Positions 1-9,424 of a DNA stretch of 64,000 nucleotides are shown here, one piece after another; within the stretch, counting starts at the first letter, position 1, and each line of letters opens with the position of its first letter. Made by a program: the position numbers and the translations under genes. The notes below the pieces were generated by a model. It did not search any database. It was given only the letters and a program-made list of their open reading frames with translations, and was not told where the DNA came from. This stretch comes from Sphingomonadales bacterium 12-68-11. GTDB taxonomy: Bacteria > Pseudomonadota > Alphaproteobacteria > Sphingomonadales > Sphingomonadaceae. The stretch lies in NCBI GenBank assembly GCA_002279825.1, contig NCCV01000003.1, forward strand, positions 248,001 to 312,000, read 5' to 3'.

Positions 1-1218
1 AGCCTGGAGCTGGACCTGCGCCGCGTCACCTGGCGCCGGGTGCTGGACATGAACGACCGCGCCCTGCGCGAAATCGTCGGCCCGCTGGGCGGCGTCAGCA
101 ACGGCTTCCCGCGTGAAACCGGCTTCGACATCACCGTGGCGTCTGAAATCATGGCGATCCTGTGTCTGGCCGCCGACCTGCAAGACCTGGAGAAGCGCCT
201 GGGCGACATCATCGTCGGCTATCGCCGCGACAAGACCCCGGTGTTCTGCCGCGACATCAAGGCCGAACGCGCGATGGCCGTGCTGCTGAAGGACGCGATC
301 CTGCCCAACCTGGTGCAAACGCTGGAAAACCGCCCGGCCTTCCTCCACGGCGGCCCCTTCGCCAACATCGCTCACGGCTGCAACAGCGTGATCGCCACCA
401 AGACCGCGCTGCGCATGGCCGACTATGTCGTGACCGAAGCGGGCTTCGGTGCCGACCTGGGCGCGGAAAAGTTCATGGACATCAAGTGCCGCCTGGCGGG
501 CATGAAGCCCGATGCAGTGGTGCTGGTCGCCACGGTGCGCGCGCTCAAGATGAACGGCGGGGTCGCCAAGAAGGACCTGACCGGCGGCGAGAACGTGGAT
601 GCGGTGCGCGCCGGATCGGTCAATCTGCGCCGCCATATCGAAAACGTGAAGAAGTTCGGCATCACGCCGACCATCGCGATCAACCACTTCTACCTCGATA
701 CCGATGCCGAACTGGCGGTGATCGTGGAGATGGCGAAGGAATACGGCGCCGAGGCGGTGATCTGCAAGCACTGGGCTGAAGGCGGCGCGGGTGCGGAAGA
801 GCTGGCGAAGATCGTGGCGGCCAAGGCCGATGCGGGTGCGCCGGACTTCAACCAGCTCTATCCTTCGGACATGAAGCTGGCGGACAAGATCGAAACGATC
901 TGCCGCGAAATCTACCGCGCCGGTTCGGTCACCATCGCCCCGTCGGTTCGTTCGCAGCTCAAGGCGTGGGAAGACATGGGCTATGGCCACTACCCGGTGT
1001 GCATGGCGAAGACCCAGTACTCGTTCAGCACCGACCCGACCGCGCTCGGCGCGCCGGTCGATCACGACGTGACGATCCGCGAAGTGCGCCTCAGCGCCGG
1101 CGCGGGCTTCGTGGTGGCGATTGCGGGCGAGATCATGACCATGCCGGGCCTGCCCAAGGTGCCGAGCGCGGAAGCGATCTACCTCGACGACAACGGCCAG
1201 ATCGAAGGACTGTTCTAA
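1..1218 (+). CDS. fhs: Formate--tetrahydrofolate ligase, C-terminal part (5' end outside window)
   Basis: The ATP-dependent ligase joins formate to tetrahydrofolate, giving 10-formyl-THF for one-carbon metabolism in the cytoplasm. The reading frame is open from the first base, so the gene starts before the window; about 405 of the usual ~555 residues are present. Family-typical stretches seen are [13 protein letters not shown] near the start, the [10 protein letters not shown] segment, [10 protein letters not shown], and the C-terminal [15 protein letters not shown] followed by a Met-rich MTMPGLP segment. A strong hairpin terminator follows the stop by 25 bases. 10-formyl-THF is also the substrate of the fmt product encoded 2.6 kb away, but the two are not in one operon. 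Identity is secure; only the N-terminal portion is missing. Confidence 0.97.
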   Translation, partial: SLELDLRRVTWRRVLDMNDRALREIVGPLGGVSNGFPRETGFDITVASEIMAILCLAADLQDLEKRLGDIIVGYRRDKTPVFCRDIKAERAMAVLLKDAILPNLVQTLENRPAFLHGGPFANIAHGCNSVIATKTALRMADYVVTEAGFGADLGAEKFMDIKCRLAGMKPDAVVLVATVRALKMNGGVAKKDLTGGENVDAVRAGSVNLRRHIENVKKFGITPTIAINHFYLDTDAELAVIVEMAKEYGAEAVICKHWAEGGAGAEELAKIVAAKADAGAPDFNQLYPSDMKLADKIETICREIYRAGSVTIAPSVRSQLKAWEDMGYGHYPVCMAKTQYSFSTDPTALGAPVDHDVTIREVRLSAGAGFVVAIAGEIMTMPGLPKVPSAEAIYLDDNGQIEGLF

Positions 1219-1243
1219 GTCACCACGCCTGGAATGGCTGCGA

Positions 1244-1272
1244 GGGCCGCTCCCGAAAGGGGGCGGCCCTTT
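1244..1272 (+). terminator. Rho-independent terminator of fhs
   Basis: An 11-bp stem (one G-T pair) with a GAAA loop, arms at 1244-1254 and 1259-1269, is followed by TTT. It ends just before the stop codon of the convergent downstream gene, so it protects that gene from fhs read-through. Confidence 0.85.
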
Positions 1273-1273
1273 G

Positions 1274-2290
1274 CTATCGGGGCTGCCGGGTCGCCATTTC
1301 GCGGCGCCATTCCTCGGGCGTCGGCATGACCGGATGGTCGACCCGGCGCAGGATCTTCCACTGGCCGTCCTCGCGCACGAACTCGTCGTCGTAGAAGCCC
1401 GCAAGTTCGGGGACCGGGCTGCCGTCCGGCCCGCGCATGACCAGCAGGTGGCGCGAGCGAGCGGTCGCGCGGTCGCCGTCCACATTCACTTCGAGGTTCG
1501 AGACGAGGTGATAGCTGTCGGCGTTGACGAAGCCGGGCGGCGGGGTGCCGAACAGCCCGGTCAGCAGCGCTTTGATCTCGGCGGCGCCGCGGCGGACCGT
1601 GGCGCCGTTCTGCCAGACCCCGTCGCGCGCGAACAGCGCCGCATAAGCGTCGAAGTCCTGCGCATCGATGTGCTTCGCATAGTCGGTAATGACCCGCTGA
1701 ATGGCGAGCTGGTCCTCGGCGCGGCGCAGCCGCGCCTCGAGCGAAGGCGCCGCGGATGGCGGCGCCGCGCCGGCCGCCACCGGCGCGTTGGGATCGCGGT
1801 AGGGAATCTCGCCCCAGGTCGTGCGCCTCGCGATCTTCCAGACGCCGCCGCGCCGCACGAACTCGTCGACATAACGCCCGGCCAGCGTGGGGGTCGGCCG
1901 GTCCTCGCTCGACCGGGTCCAGAACAGGTACTTCGAGCTGACCCGGGCGCGATCCCCGTCGATCTCGATCAGCGGGTTGGTCAGCATGTGGAAGCTCGAC
2001 TTGTTGACGTAGCCGGGCTCGGCAGGCCCCAAGTTGGCCTCCAGCATCGCCCGGATCGCCGCCGGACCGGTGAACCGCCCGAATCCGCCGACCCACTCGC
2101 CGTCCTCGGCGAAGAGATCCGCATAAGCGGCGTAATCGCGGCCATCGAGAAAGGCCCCATATTCGACCAGCATGCGGCGGATCTCGGATTCCGCCTCCAT
2201 CCGCTCGACGCGCTGTTCGAGCGTGAGCTGCGCCAGCGCGGGCGCCGGCGACAGCAGCAATAGCGCCGCGATAATCGGCTTGGTGGACAT
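1274..2290 (-). CDS. Secreted tandem SnoaL-like (NTF2-fold) protein
   Basis: 338 residues. An N-terminal signal peptide (hydrophobic core IIAALLLLSPAPALA, cleavage after ALAQ) is followed by two SnoaL-like, NTF2-fold domains, roughly residues 27-155 and 175-325. The two halves share a pattern: a leading helix with RxLxxxY or RVITDYA, then FDAYAALFARDG or YAAYADLFAEDG, then a late WKI.RR strand. This family includes polyketide cyclases, dehydratases and binding proteins; the sequence does not identify a substrate. The Y/D/H positions of the pocket (LDGRDY, HIDAQDF) are kept, so catalysis is possible. It is a single gene, convergent with fhs. A periplasmic location is inferred from the signal peptide. 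Confidence 0.75.
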   Translation of the reverse strand: MSTKPIIAALLLLSPAPALAQLTLEQRVERMEAESEIRRMLVEYGAFLDGRDYAAYADLFAEDGEWVGGFGRFTGPAAIRAMLEANLGPAEPGYVNKSSFHMLTNPLIEIDGDRARVSSKYLFWTRSSEDRPTPTLAGRYVDEFVRRGGVWKIARRTTWGEIPYRDPNAPVAAGAAPPSAAPSLEARLRRAEDQLAIQRVITDYAKHIDAQDFDAYAALFARDGVWQNGATVRRGAAEIKALLTGLFGTPPPGFVNADSYHLVSNLEVNVDGDRATARSRHLLVMRGPDGSPVPELAGFYDDEFVREDGQWKILRRVDHPVMPTPEEWRREMATRQPR

Positions 2291-2355
2291 GGTCGTTCTC
2301 CCCTCGACTCGCTTATCGCGGGGAGCTTAGCGCCTTGCGCGCGAAATGCCGCCGG

Positions 2356-2922
2356 TCAGGCCGCCTTACGCAGTTTTTCAAGCTTCTTCAGAGCCATCGT
2401 GCGCTTGAGGCGGCTCAGGTGGTCGATGAACAGCACCCCTTCGAGGTGGTCCATCTCGTGCTGGATGCAGACCGCCATCAACCCGTCCATCTCCTCCTCG
2501 TGGACGTTGCCGTCGAGGTCCTGCCAGCGCACGCGGCAGGTCTTGGGCCGGTCGACGTCAGCGTAGATGTCGGGCACCGACAGGCAGCCTTCCTGGTACG
2601 TGCCGGTCTCTTCCGCCGGATCGAGGATCTCGGGGTTCACGAACACGCGCGGCTCGCGCTTGGTCGGCTGGTGATGATGGTGATGGCCGTCGTGATCGCA
2701 CGGCTCCGGCTCGGCATCCTCGTCCTCCGGCTGGAGGTCGATCACCAGCAGGCGCTTGGGAATCCCCACCTGGATCGCGGCGAGGCCGATGCCGTTCGCG
2801 TCGTACATCGTCTCGAACATATCGGCGACGAGCGCCTTCAGCTCGTCGTCGAAGCTCTCGACGCGGGTGGACACGGTTTTGAGCCGGGGATCCGGCACTT
2901 CGAGGATTTCACGGATAGCCAT
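2356..2922 (-). CDS. def: Peptide deformylase with His-rich insertion
   Basis: Removes the N-formyl group from nascent proteins; a metal (usually Fe2+) hydrolase. All three signature motifs are visible in order: GIGLAAIQVG (motif 1), EGCLSVP with the metal Cys (motif 2) and QHEMDHLEG with the HExxH metal ligands (motif 3). At 188 residues it is typical of type I enzymes. An acidic then histidine-rich segment (residues ~62-86, with CDHDGHHHHHQP) is inserted between motifs 1 and 2, and could bind metal; that is inference. It is the last gene of a recR-small membrane protein-def transcription unit, and lies back to back with fmt, which adds the formyl group that this enzyme removes. Confidence 0.97.
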   Translation of the reverse strand: MAIREILEVPDPRLKTVSTRVESFDDELKALVADMFETMYDANGIGLAAIQVGIPKRLLVIDLQPEDEDAEPEPCDHDGHHHHHQPTKREPRVFVNPEILDPAEETGTYQEGCLSVPDIYADVDRPKTCRVRWQDLDGNVHEEEMDGLMAVCIQHEMDHLEGVLFIDHLSRLKRTMALKKLEKLRKAA

Positions 2923-2967
2923 GCGGCCAAAATAAGCGCGATGCGCCCCGACGGCAAGCCGGCGCGC

Positions 2968-3219
2968 TCAGTCCGCGCGGCGGTTGAGGAACATGCAGGC
3001 GAGCGCGAGCAGGCTGACCGGGACCGCGATCGGCAGCCACCAGCGCAGGAACTGCCAGTAGAGCTGCGGCGTGAACGCCCCGGTCATGCGATCGGCGTAG
3101 ATCCCGAGCGGATTGCGTTCGGCGAGCTCCGCCGCGCTCCACGCAGCGGGCAGCGCCGAGGCGAGCATCGCGATCAGCCAGCCCCCGATTATCCCCGCGC
3201 GGCCGCCCTCGCGCTTCAT
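2968..3219 (-). CDS. Small two-helix membrane protein of unknown function
   Basis: 83 residues with two hydrophobic segments: about residues 10-29 ([18 protein letters not shown]) and 61-79 ([18 protein letters not shown]), separated by a polar linker containing [10 protein letters not shown]. The start codon overlaps the recR stop (ATGA), which supports translational coupling and a real gene. I do not recognise a named family. It sits between recR and def; a role cannot be assigned from the sequence. Confidence 0.7.
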   Translation of the reverse strand: MKREGGRAGIIGGWLIAMLASALPAAWSAAELAERNPLGIYADRMTGAFTPQLYWQFLRWWLPIAVPVSLLALACMFLNRRAD

Positions 3220-3812
3220 CCGACCGGGCGCCGTGCCCGCAGGGCTTGCGCCAGCGTGCCTTCGTCGAGGTAGTCGAGTTCGCCTCCCACCGGCAGCCCG
3301 TGGGCGAGCTGGGTGACGCGCACCGGGTACTCCCCGAGCCGCTCGGCCAGGTAATGCGCGGTGGTCTGGCCTTCGAGCGTCGCGTTCATCGCCAGCACCA
3401 CTTCGTCGATGCCGCCCGCCGCGACACGGTCGAGCAGCGCGCCGATCGTCAGATCCTCGGGCCGCACGCCATCAAGCGCGGACAGCCGGCCGCCAAGGAC
3501 GTGATAACGGCCGGTGAACAGCTTTGCCCGGTCGAGCGCCCACAAGTCCGCGACTTCCTCGACCACGCACAGTTGCCGCGCGTCACGGCGCGGATCGGTG
3601 CAGATGCCGCAGGGATCGCGGGTATCGACGTTTCCGCAGGTCGCGCATTCGACCAGCGAGGCGCGCACCTCGGTGAGCGCATCGACCAATTGCACCAGCG
3701 CGGTCTCGCGCCGCTTGACCAGCCACAGCACCGCGCGCCGCGCCGAGCGCGGGCCGAGCCCTGGCAGGCGGGCCAGTGCGCCCGCCAGCGCCTCGATCTC
3801 TTGCGATGCCAT
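3216..3812 (-). CDS. recR: Recombination protein RecR
   Basis: RecR acts with RecF/RecO in loading RecA at single-strand gaps. The 198-residue protein has the family layout: an N-terminal helix-hairpin-helix ([11 protein letters not shown]), a C4 zinc motif (CATCGNVD ... CGIC, residues ~56-71), a Toprim domain ([13 protein letters not shown]) and a C-terminal region with [18 protein letters not shown]. Length and domain order are normal. In many bacteria recR lies next to dnaX and ybaB; here it instead leads a unit with a small membrane protein and def. Confidence 0.97.
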   Translation of the reverse strand: MASQEIEALAGALARLPGLGPRSARRAVLWLVKRRETALVQLVDALTEVRASLVECATCGNVDTRDPCGICTDPRRDARQLCVVEEVADLWALDRAKLFTGRYHVLGGRLSALDGVRPEDLTIGALLDRVAAGGIDEVVLAMNATLEGQTTAHYLAERLGEYPVRVTQLAHGLPVGGELDYLDEGTLAQALRARRPVG

Positions 3813-3856
3813 GCCGCCGCAGATAGGTCGATTGGCGGGGCCGGGAAAGGGGACCG

Positions 3857-4762
3857 ATGCGCATCGTCTTCATGGGTACCCCGGAATTTGCCGTTCCCAC
3901 GCTGGCCGCGCTGGTCGAGGCCGGGCACGATATTCCTGCCGTCTATACGCAGCCACCCCGCCCGGCCGGTCGCGGCAAGCAGCTCCAGCCCTCGCCCGTC
4001 CACCGCGCCGCCGAGGCACTCGGGATCCCGGTGCGCCATCCGGAAACGCTGCGCGATCTCGAAGCCCAGGCCGATTTCCACGCGCTCGAGCCCGACGCCG
4101 CGGTGGTTGCAGCTTACGGCCTGATCCTGCCGGTGCCGATCCTCGATGCACCGCCGCTCGGCTGCTTCAACGTCCACGCCAGCTTGCTGCCGCGGTGGCG
4201 CGGCGCCGCGCCGATCCAGCGCGCGATCTTGGCCGGCGACCCGGTCACCGGGATCACGATCATGCGCATGGAACGCGGGCTCGATACCGGGCCGATGCTG
4301 GCCCGCGCCCGCGTGCCGGTCGAGGACAAGACCGGCGGCGAGCTGCTCGCCGAACTGGCGGAACTGGGCGCGCAACTGATGGTGCAGACGCTGGCCGATC
4401 TCGACCAGATCCGCCCCGAACCGCAGGACGAGCGCGAAGCCAACTACGCGGCGAAGATCGACAAGTCCGAGGCCCGGCTCGATTTCGCGAAGCCCGCCGA
4501 ACTGATCGAACGCGAAGTGCGCGCCTTCGCGCCCTCCCCCGGCGCCTGGTTCCTATTCGACGGCGAACGGATCAAGCTCCTCAAGGCGCGGATCATCGGC
4601 GTCAACGGCGCGCCGGGCACCGTGCTCGATGATGAGCTGACGATCGCCTGCGGCGACGCGGCGATCCGACCGCTCGTGCTCCAGCGCGCCGGCCGCCCGG
4701 CGATGAGCGCGGCCGAGTTCCTGCGCGGGCGGCCGGTGCCCGTCGGCACGGTGCTGGCATGA
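3857..4762 (+). CDS. fmt: Methionyl-tRNA formyltransferase
   Basis: Transfers the formyl group of 10-formyl-THF to Met-tRNAfMet for translation initiation. The N-terminal formyltransferase domain begins [16 protein letters not shown] and contains the active-site region [18 protein letters not shown], with the catalytic Asn/His, and RGLDTGPML. The C-terminal tRNA-binding OB-like domain covers roughly residues 205-301 ([26 protein letters not shown]). 301 residues is normal. It is divergent from recR/def, with only 44 bp between the recR and fmt start codons, so promoters must overlap. The fmt/def pairing is a common arrangement, here split onto two strands. Confidence 0.98.
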   Translation: MRIVFMGTPEFAVPTLAALVEAGHDIPAVYTQPPRPAGRGKQLQPSPVHRAAEALGIPVRHPETLRDLEAQADFHALEPDAAVVAAYGLILPVPILDAPPLGCFNVHASLLPRWRGAAPIQRAILAGDPVTGITIMRMERGLDTGPMLARARVPVEDKTGGELLAELAELGAQLMVQTLADLDQIRPEPQDEREANYAAKIDKSEARLDFAKPAELIEREVRAFAPSPGAWFLFDGERIKLLKARIIGVNGAPGTVLDDELTIACGDAAIRPLVLQRAGRPAMSAAEFLRGRPVPVGTVLA

Positions 4763-4776
4763 CCCCCACCCCTCCC

Positions 4777-4839
4777 GTTCGAGTCGAGCGTAGTCGAGAA
4801 CCGTTGGCGCGAAGTGTCTCGACTACGCTCGACATGAAC
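4777..4839. repeat. Palindromic interspersed element between fmt and truA
   Basis: Two 23-base arms (4777-4799 and 4817-4839) are inverted and match at 21 of 23 positions, separated by 17 bases. The core is GTCGAGCGTAGTCGAGA. Sequences of this type are frequent intergenic palindromes in sphingomonad genomes (recollection, not checked). Because it lies between two co-oriented genes it could fold in mRNA, but there is no T-run, so it is not a standard terminator. Confidence 0.75.
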
Positions 4840-4853
4840 GGAACCTTGGACCC

Positions 4854-5597
4854 ATGACCCGCTTCGCCCTCACCCTCGAGTTCGACGGCGGCCCGTTCAT
4901 GGGGCTGCAACGGCAGCAGCACGGCCCCTCGGTGCAGCAGGCGATCGAGGAGGCCGTACGCGAAGTGACCGGCGAGGAGGCCACGCTGCACAGCGCCGGG
5001 CGGACCGACAGCGGTGTCCACGCGCTGGCAATGGTCAGCCATATCGACGTGGCCAAGGAGATCACCGCGTTCAAGCTGATGGAAGCGCTCAACGCGGTGC
5101 TGCGGCCGGCGCCGGTCGCAGTGACCGGCTGCAAGGTCAAGCCGGCCGACTGGCACGCGCGGTTCTCGTGCGTGGGCCGGCGCTACCGGTACCGCATCCG
5201 CAATCGCCGCGCGCCGCTCACGCTCGAACGCGGCCGCGCCTGGCACGTCGCCCGCCCCCTCGACGCCGAGGCGATGCACCGCGCCGCTCAGGCGCTGGTC
5301 GGGCATCACGACTTCACGACGTTTCGTTCGGTCCATTGCCAGGCGGACAGCCCGGTCAAGACACTCGATCGGCTCGACGTGCGGCGCGAGGACGATCTGG
5401 TGACGATCGAGGCGGAAGCGCGCAGCTTCCTTCACCACCAGGTCCGCTCGATGGTCGGCACGCTGGCGCTGGTCGGGCTCGGCCAGTGGCGCGAGGCGCA
5501 AGTCGCCGAGGCGCTGGCGGCGAAAGACCGCGCGGCGCTCGGGCTCAATGCGCCGGCCGAAGGGCTGTACTTCGTCGAAGCCCGTTACCCGGAATAG
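4854..5597 (+). CDS. truA: tRNA pseudouridine(38-40) synthase TruA
   Basis: Converts uridines 38-40 of the tRNA anticodon stem-loop to pseudouridine. The catalytic Asp lies in [10 protein letters not shown] (about residues 49-58). Other family stretches are [20 protein letters not shown] and a late [15 protein letters not shown]. 247 residues is the normal length. It lies downstream of fmt with the palindromic element in the gap, and ends 3 bp from the convergent penicillin-binding protein gene. Confidence 0.97.
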   Translation: MTRFALTLEFDGGPFMGLQRQQHGPSVQQAIEEAVREVTGEEATLHSAGRTDSGVHALAMVSHIDVAKEITAFKLMEALNAVLRPAPVAVTGCKVKPADWHARFSCVGRRYRYRIRNRRAPLTLERGRAWHVARPLDAEAMHRAAQALVGHHDFTTFRSVHCQADSPVKTLDRLDVRREDDLVTIEAEARSFLHHQVRSMVGTLALVGLGQWREAQVAEALAAKDRAALGLNAPAEGLYFVEARYPE

Positions 5598-5600
5598 CGG

Positions 5601-7793
5601 CTACGGCTGCCCTTCGCCCGCCGGTGCCCGCTCGCGATTGCGCGGTTCGGAATCGATCCGGACCCCGTTGCGATCGATCCTGACATCGATCGGCGCGCCC
5701 CGGATTTCGCCCGAGATGCCGACCCCGCCCTCGCCGATCCGCAGCCGGGCGTCGTTCCCGATCGGAATATCGCCGATCTCGGGCACGTCGAGCGGCTGGA
5801 TCGGGCCTTCGGGATCGGGGCTCTCGGTCGGCGCCGGCCGCGCGGGGGCCGCGCGCTCGCCGAGCGCCTGGCTCATAAAGTCCTTCCAGATCCGCGCCGG
5901 CAGCCCACCGCCCGACACACCGGCCAGCGGCGTGTTGTCGTCGTTGCCGATCCACACGCCGACCACCAGCTCGCCCGCATAGCCGACGAACAGCGCGTCG
6001 CGGTTGTCCTGGGTGGTGCCGGTCTTGCCGAAGTTGGGCACGCTCAGCATCGCCGCGCGGCCGGTGCCGCGGTTGACCGCCTGGCGCAGCATCGCCTCGA
6101 TCGCCTCGTGCTCGCCGCGCGGCAGGCTCGAGCGGCCGTCGAACCACGACCCGAGCCAGCCCGGCTCGACCGAGGCAAACGCCGTCGGCTCGACCGGATA
6201 GAGATTGGCCGCGACCCCGGCATAGGCCGCGGTCAGCTCGAGCAGCGTTACGTTCGAGGTGCCGAGCGCAAGGCTCGGATCGCCGCTGGCGAGCGGCGAG
6301 GTAATGCCGAAGTCGCGCGCCCGCGCGATCACCGCGCCGTCGCCGACCTGCTGCCACAGCCGCACCGCCGCGACGTTGCTCGACTGCGCGAAGGCGTCGG
6401 CCAGCGTAATCTCTTCGGAATATGTCCCGCCGGAGTTGCGCGGCCGGTACGAGCCCTGTTCGAACGGCAGGTTGTTGATCGCGTCGTCGGGGCTCATCCC
6501 GGCGTCGAGCGCGGCGAGATAGACGAACAGCTTGAAGGTCGAGCCCGGCTGGCGGCGGGCCTGGGTGGCGCGGTTGAAGGGCGAAGCGCCGTAATCCTTG
6601 CCGCCGATCATCGCGACGACTTCGCCGTTAGTGCGCATCGCCACCAGCGCCACTTGCGCGCCCCCGATCGCGGCCCGCTCGACCGCGCGGCGCGCGGCCG
6701 CCTGGAGCCGCGAATCAAGCGTGGTGCGGATCGTCTGGCGCGAATAGCTGGCTTCGGTAAGCTGGCGGGCCTGCGGCAGCGCCCAGTCGGCGAAGTACGT
6801 GCCGGTCGGCAGGTCCTGCTTGCGCCGCACGTCGACCGCCGGCGTCGGCGCCGCGCGCGCTTCTGCGGCGGTGATATATCCAGCCGCGACCATGGCGTTC
6901 AGCACCAGCCGCATGCGCCGCTCGGCCAGTTCGGGGTTGTTGGTCGGCGCCAGCCGCGACGGCGCCTGGAGCATCCCCACCAGCATCGCCGCCTGCTCGA
7001 GCCGCAGGTTCTCGGGCTTGCGGTAGAAGTAGTGCAGCGAGGCGGCGCGCAGCCCGTAAACGTTGTCGCCGAAATAGGCGTTCGACAGATACCGCTCGAG
7101 AATCTCGTCCTTGGTCAGCCAGCCTTCGAGCCAAAACGCGATCAGCGCCTCGCGCGCCTTACGGGTCAGGTTCTGGTCCGAGGTCAGGAAGGTGAACTTG
7201 GCGAGCTGCTGGGTGATGGTGCTGCCGCCCTGCGTGCGCCCGGTGGTGAGATTGCTCCACAGCGCGCGCGCCAAGCCCTTGGGGTCGATCCCCCAATGGC
7301 TGTAGAATCGCCGATCCTCGATCGCGAGCAGAGCTTCGACCACGTGCGGCGGCAGCTTTTCGACTTCGACAGGCTGGTCGACCACCGCCCCGTTGCGCGC
7401 GATCGGCGTGCCGTCGGCGGCGAGCAACGTAATCTCTGGTGCGGCGATCGGCCGCAGCGACTTGGACAGCGGCGCTGTGATCGCCAGCCAGGCGAGCAAG
7501 AGCATGAACACGAATAGCACACCGGCGATGACGCGGCTGATCCACCACCAGCGGGTGCGAGACTTTTTGGGTTGCGGCTCGCCTGCCTCGGTCGGACTCT
7601 CGACCTCAGACTCTGCCCTCAGCCCCAGCCGCTCATCGAGCCAGGCCCCGAACTCGGGATCGCCCGGACCATCGTCGTCGTAGAGCGGGGCGTATGGGCG
7701 TTCGTCGTCGTAGTCGGCCCGTGCAGACGTCGGCTCGGCCTTGCGCCTCCAGCGCCAAGGCCAGCTCCGTTTGGTATCCGCTCGCGATGCCAT
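5601..7793 (-). CDS. Class A penicillin-binding protein (bifunctional transglycosylase/transpeptidase)
   Basis: Polymerises and cross-links peptidoglycan in the periplasm. Order: an ~80-residue acidic cytoplasmic tail, one membrane anchor (residues ~82-106, WWWISRVIAGVLFVFMLLLAW), a GT51 transglycosylase domain with the catalytic EDRRFYSHWG (159-168) and GGSTITQQLAK, then the penicillin-binding domain with S418-TFK, an SSN motif near residue 470 and K590-TGT. All catalytic motifs are present. The C-terminal ~80 residues are Pro/Asp-rich with a RIGEGGVG stretch. 730 residues fits the PBP1a/1c-like group; which subgroup cannot be settled here. It is monocistronic and convergent with truA. Confidence 0.95.
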   Translation of the reverse strand: MASRADTKRSWPWRWRRKAEPTSARADYDDERPYAPLYDDDGPGDPEFGAWLDERLGLRAESEVESPTEAGEPQPKKSRTRWWWISRVIAGVLFVFMLLLAWLAITAPLSKSLRPIAAPEITLLAADGTPIARNGAVVDQPVEVEKLPPHVVEALLAIEDRRFYSHWGIDPKGLARALWSNLTTGRTQGGSTITQQLAKFTFLTSDQNLTRKAREALIAFWLEGWLTKDEILERYLSNAYFGDNVYGLRAASLHYFYRKPENLRLEQAAMLVGMLQAPSRLAPTNNPELAERRMRLVLNAMVAAGYITAAEARAAPTPAVDVRRKQDLPTGTYFADWALPQARQLTEASYSRQTIRTTLDSRLQAAARRAVERAAIGGAQVALVAMRTNGEVVAMIGGKDYGASPFNRATQARRQPGSTFKLFVYLAALDAGMSPDDAINNLPFEQGSYRPRNSGGTYSEEITLADAFAQSSNVAAVRLWQQVGDGAVIARARDFGITSPLASGDPSLALGTSNVTLLELTAAYAGVAANLYPVEPTAFASVEPGWLGSWFDGRSSLPRGEHEAIEAMLRQAVNRGTGRAAMLSVPNFGKTGTTQDNRDALFVGYAGELVVGVWIGNDDNTPLAGVSGGGLPARIWKDFMSQALGERAAPARPAPTESPDPEGPIQPLDVPEIGDIPIGNDARLRIGEGGVGISGEIRGAPIDVRIDRNGVRIDSEPRNRERAPAGEGQP

Positions 7794-7892
7794 ATCCCGC
7801 TGTGTTAACTTACCAACACAGCGTTGGCGAGAGGCTTTGGGCAGATGGCTCGGTTTGCCGATCGATCCAAAACGAACTCAACTCCCCTGCGT

Positions 7893-8275
7893 CGTCATTC
7901 CGCGAAAGCGGGAACCCAGTAGGCTCTCCCCGGCATGAACCGCGACTTTCAGCCCACGGTCTACGTGCTCGCCAACCGGCGCAACGGCGCAATTTACACC
8001 GGCGTTACGTCCAATCTGATTCAACGCGTCCACCAGCACCGCGAGGGTGCTTTTCCTGGCTTCACCAGCAAGTACGGCGTGAAGCGCCTGGTTTGGTTCG
8101 AGCAACACGCAACGATGGAGCACGCGATTGTCCGCGAGAAGCGGATCAAGAAGTGGCTTCGCGTGTGGAAGCTCGAACTGATCGAACGCGACAATCTCGG
8201 CTGGCGCGATCTCGCCGAGGACTACGGCTTCCCACCGCTGGAGCCGACTGGGTCCCCGCTTTCGCGGGGATGACG
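7893..8275. repeat. Terminal inverted repeat unit bracketing the GIY-YIG gene
   Basis: The left copy 7893-7920 and right copy 8247-8275 are inverted relative to each other and match at 26 of 29 aligned positions with one gap. Each copy contains its own hairpin: CCGC-GAAA-GCGG in the left (7900-7911) and CCCCGC-TTTC-GCGGGG in the right (8254-8269). Together they bracket one small ORF. The consensus resembles the CGTCAT...CCCAG palindromes that are widely scattered in proteobacteria (recollection). Confidence 0.85.
7935..8273 (+). CDS. Small GIY-YIG nuclease-like protein
   Basis: 112 residues forming a single GIY-YIG domain. The two signature strands read TVYVLANRR and AIYTGVT, followed by the catalytic-type Arg in LIQRVHQHR and the Glu in AIVREKRIKKW. 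It belongs to the small stand-alone UPF0213/YhbQ-like group. Biochemical targets of this group are mostly unknown. The start lies 15 bp after the left inverted repeat. The last residues (PTGSPLSRG) and the stop codon are encoded inside the right repeat, so gene and repeat form one unit. No other mobile function is present. Whether it cuts DNA at the flanking palindromes is an open hypothesis. Confidence 0.88.
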   Translation: MNRDFQPTVYVLANRRNGAIYTGVTSNLIQRVHQHREGAFPGFTSKYGVKRLVWFEQHATMEHAIVREKRIKKWLRVWKLELIERDNLGWRDLAEDYGFPPLEPTGSPLSRG

Positions 8276-8367
8276 AAAGAACGGATGGCACAACCCGAGG
8301 AAGGTCGTTGACGCCAGCCGGCAGACGCAGTCAGCGCGGAGCCCAACCTGTCAATCAAGCGCGGCGA

Positions 8368-9351
8368 CTACGCCTTCCCAACCACGCTCTCGGGCAAATC
8401 CACCCCGAACACCCGCTGGTAGTACTCGGCCACCAGCATCCGTTCGGCCTCGTCGCACTTGTTGAGGAAGGTCAGGCGGAAGGCGAAGCCGGGGTCCTTG
8501 AAGATCTCGGTGTTCTGCGCCCAGGTGATGACCGTGCGCGGGCTCATCACGGTCGAGATGTCGCCGCCGATGAACCCTTGGCGGGTCAGGTCGGCGACGC
8601 GGACCATTTGGGCAATGACTTGCGGATCGAGCGTGGACTTGGCCGCCACCACCTGCCGCTCGGTCTCCGCCGGCAGGTAGTTGAGCGCGACGACGATGTT
8701 CCAGCGGTCCATCTGGCCCTGGTTGATCGCCTGGGTGCCGTGGTAGAGCCCGCTGGTGTCGCCGAGGCCGACCGTGTTGGCGGTCGAGAACAGACGGAAC
8801 CACGGGTTCGGGCGGATCACGCGGTTCTGGTCGAGCAGGGTGAGCTTGCCTTCGGTCTCGAGCACGCGCTGGATCACGAACATCACGTCGGGACGGCCGG
8901 CATCGTATTCGTCGAACACCAGCGCCACCGGGTGCTGCAGCGCCCACGGCAGCAGGCCTTCGCGGAACTCGGTGACCTGCAGTCCGTCGCGCAGCACGAT
9001 CGCGTCGCGCCCGATCAGGTCGATGCGGCTGATGTGCGCGTCGAGGTTGATGCGGATGCACGGCCAGTTAAGGCGCGCGGCGACCTGCTCGATATGGGTC
9101 GACTTGCCGGTGCCGTGATAGCCCTGGACCATGACCCGGCGGTTGAACGCGAAGCCGGCCAGGATCGCCAGTGTGGTGTCCGGATCGAACACATAGCTGT
9201 CGTCGCGATCGGGCACGCGCTCGTCGGCCTTGGAGAAGCCAGGGACCGTCATATCGGTGTCGATCCCGAACAGCTCGCGGACGGAGATCTCGCGGTCGGG
9301 CACGGCCAGTGCGGTGGCCGCGTCGTTCGGGTTCTTGCTCATCTCGTTCAT
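8368..9351 (-). CDS. cobS: Cobaltochelatase subunit CobS
   Basis: AAA+ ATPase subunit of the CobNST complex that inserts cobalt into hydrogenobyrinic acid a,c-diamide in aerobic cobalamin synthesis. The Walker A is YHGTGKST; Walker B is [10 protein letters not shown]; sensor-type residues follow in [13 protein letters not shown]. About 327 residues from the chosen ATG at 9351; the ATG at 9342 (MSKNPND) is an equally good start, and the upstream in-frame start at 9393 gives an unlikely leader. cobT usually follows cobS but is not seen here, and no other cobalamin genes lie in the window. The partner genes must be elsewhere, or the gene may serve only a residual role. Confidence 0.93.
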   Translation of the reverse strand: MNEMSKNPNDAATALAVPDREISVRELFGIDTDMTVPGFSKADERVPDRDDSYVFDPDTTLAILAGFAFNRRVMVQGYHGTGKSTHIEQVAARLNWPCIRINLDAHISRIDLIGRDAIVLRDGLQVTEFREGLLPWALQHPVALVFDEYDAGRPDVMFVIQRVLETEGKLTLLDQNRVIRPNPWFRLFSTANTVGLGDTSGLYHGTQAINQGQMDRWNIVVALNYLPAETERQVVAAKSTLDPQVIAQMVRVADLTRQGFIGGDISTVMSPRTVITWAQNTEIFKDPGFAFRLTFLNKCDEAERMLVAEYYQRVFGVDLPESVVGKA

Positions 9352-9424
9352 CGCGTTGGGGTGCCTAGACGGCGTAAGATTGCCCTGCAACAAGCAAGGT
9401 TGGGACCTATCGGGAGAGGGTGCG

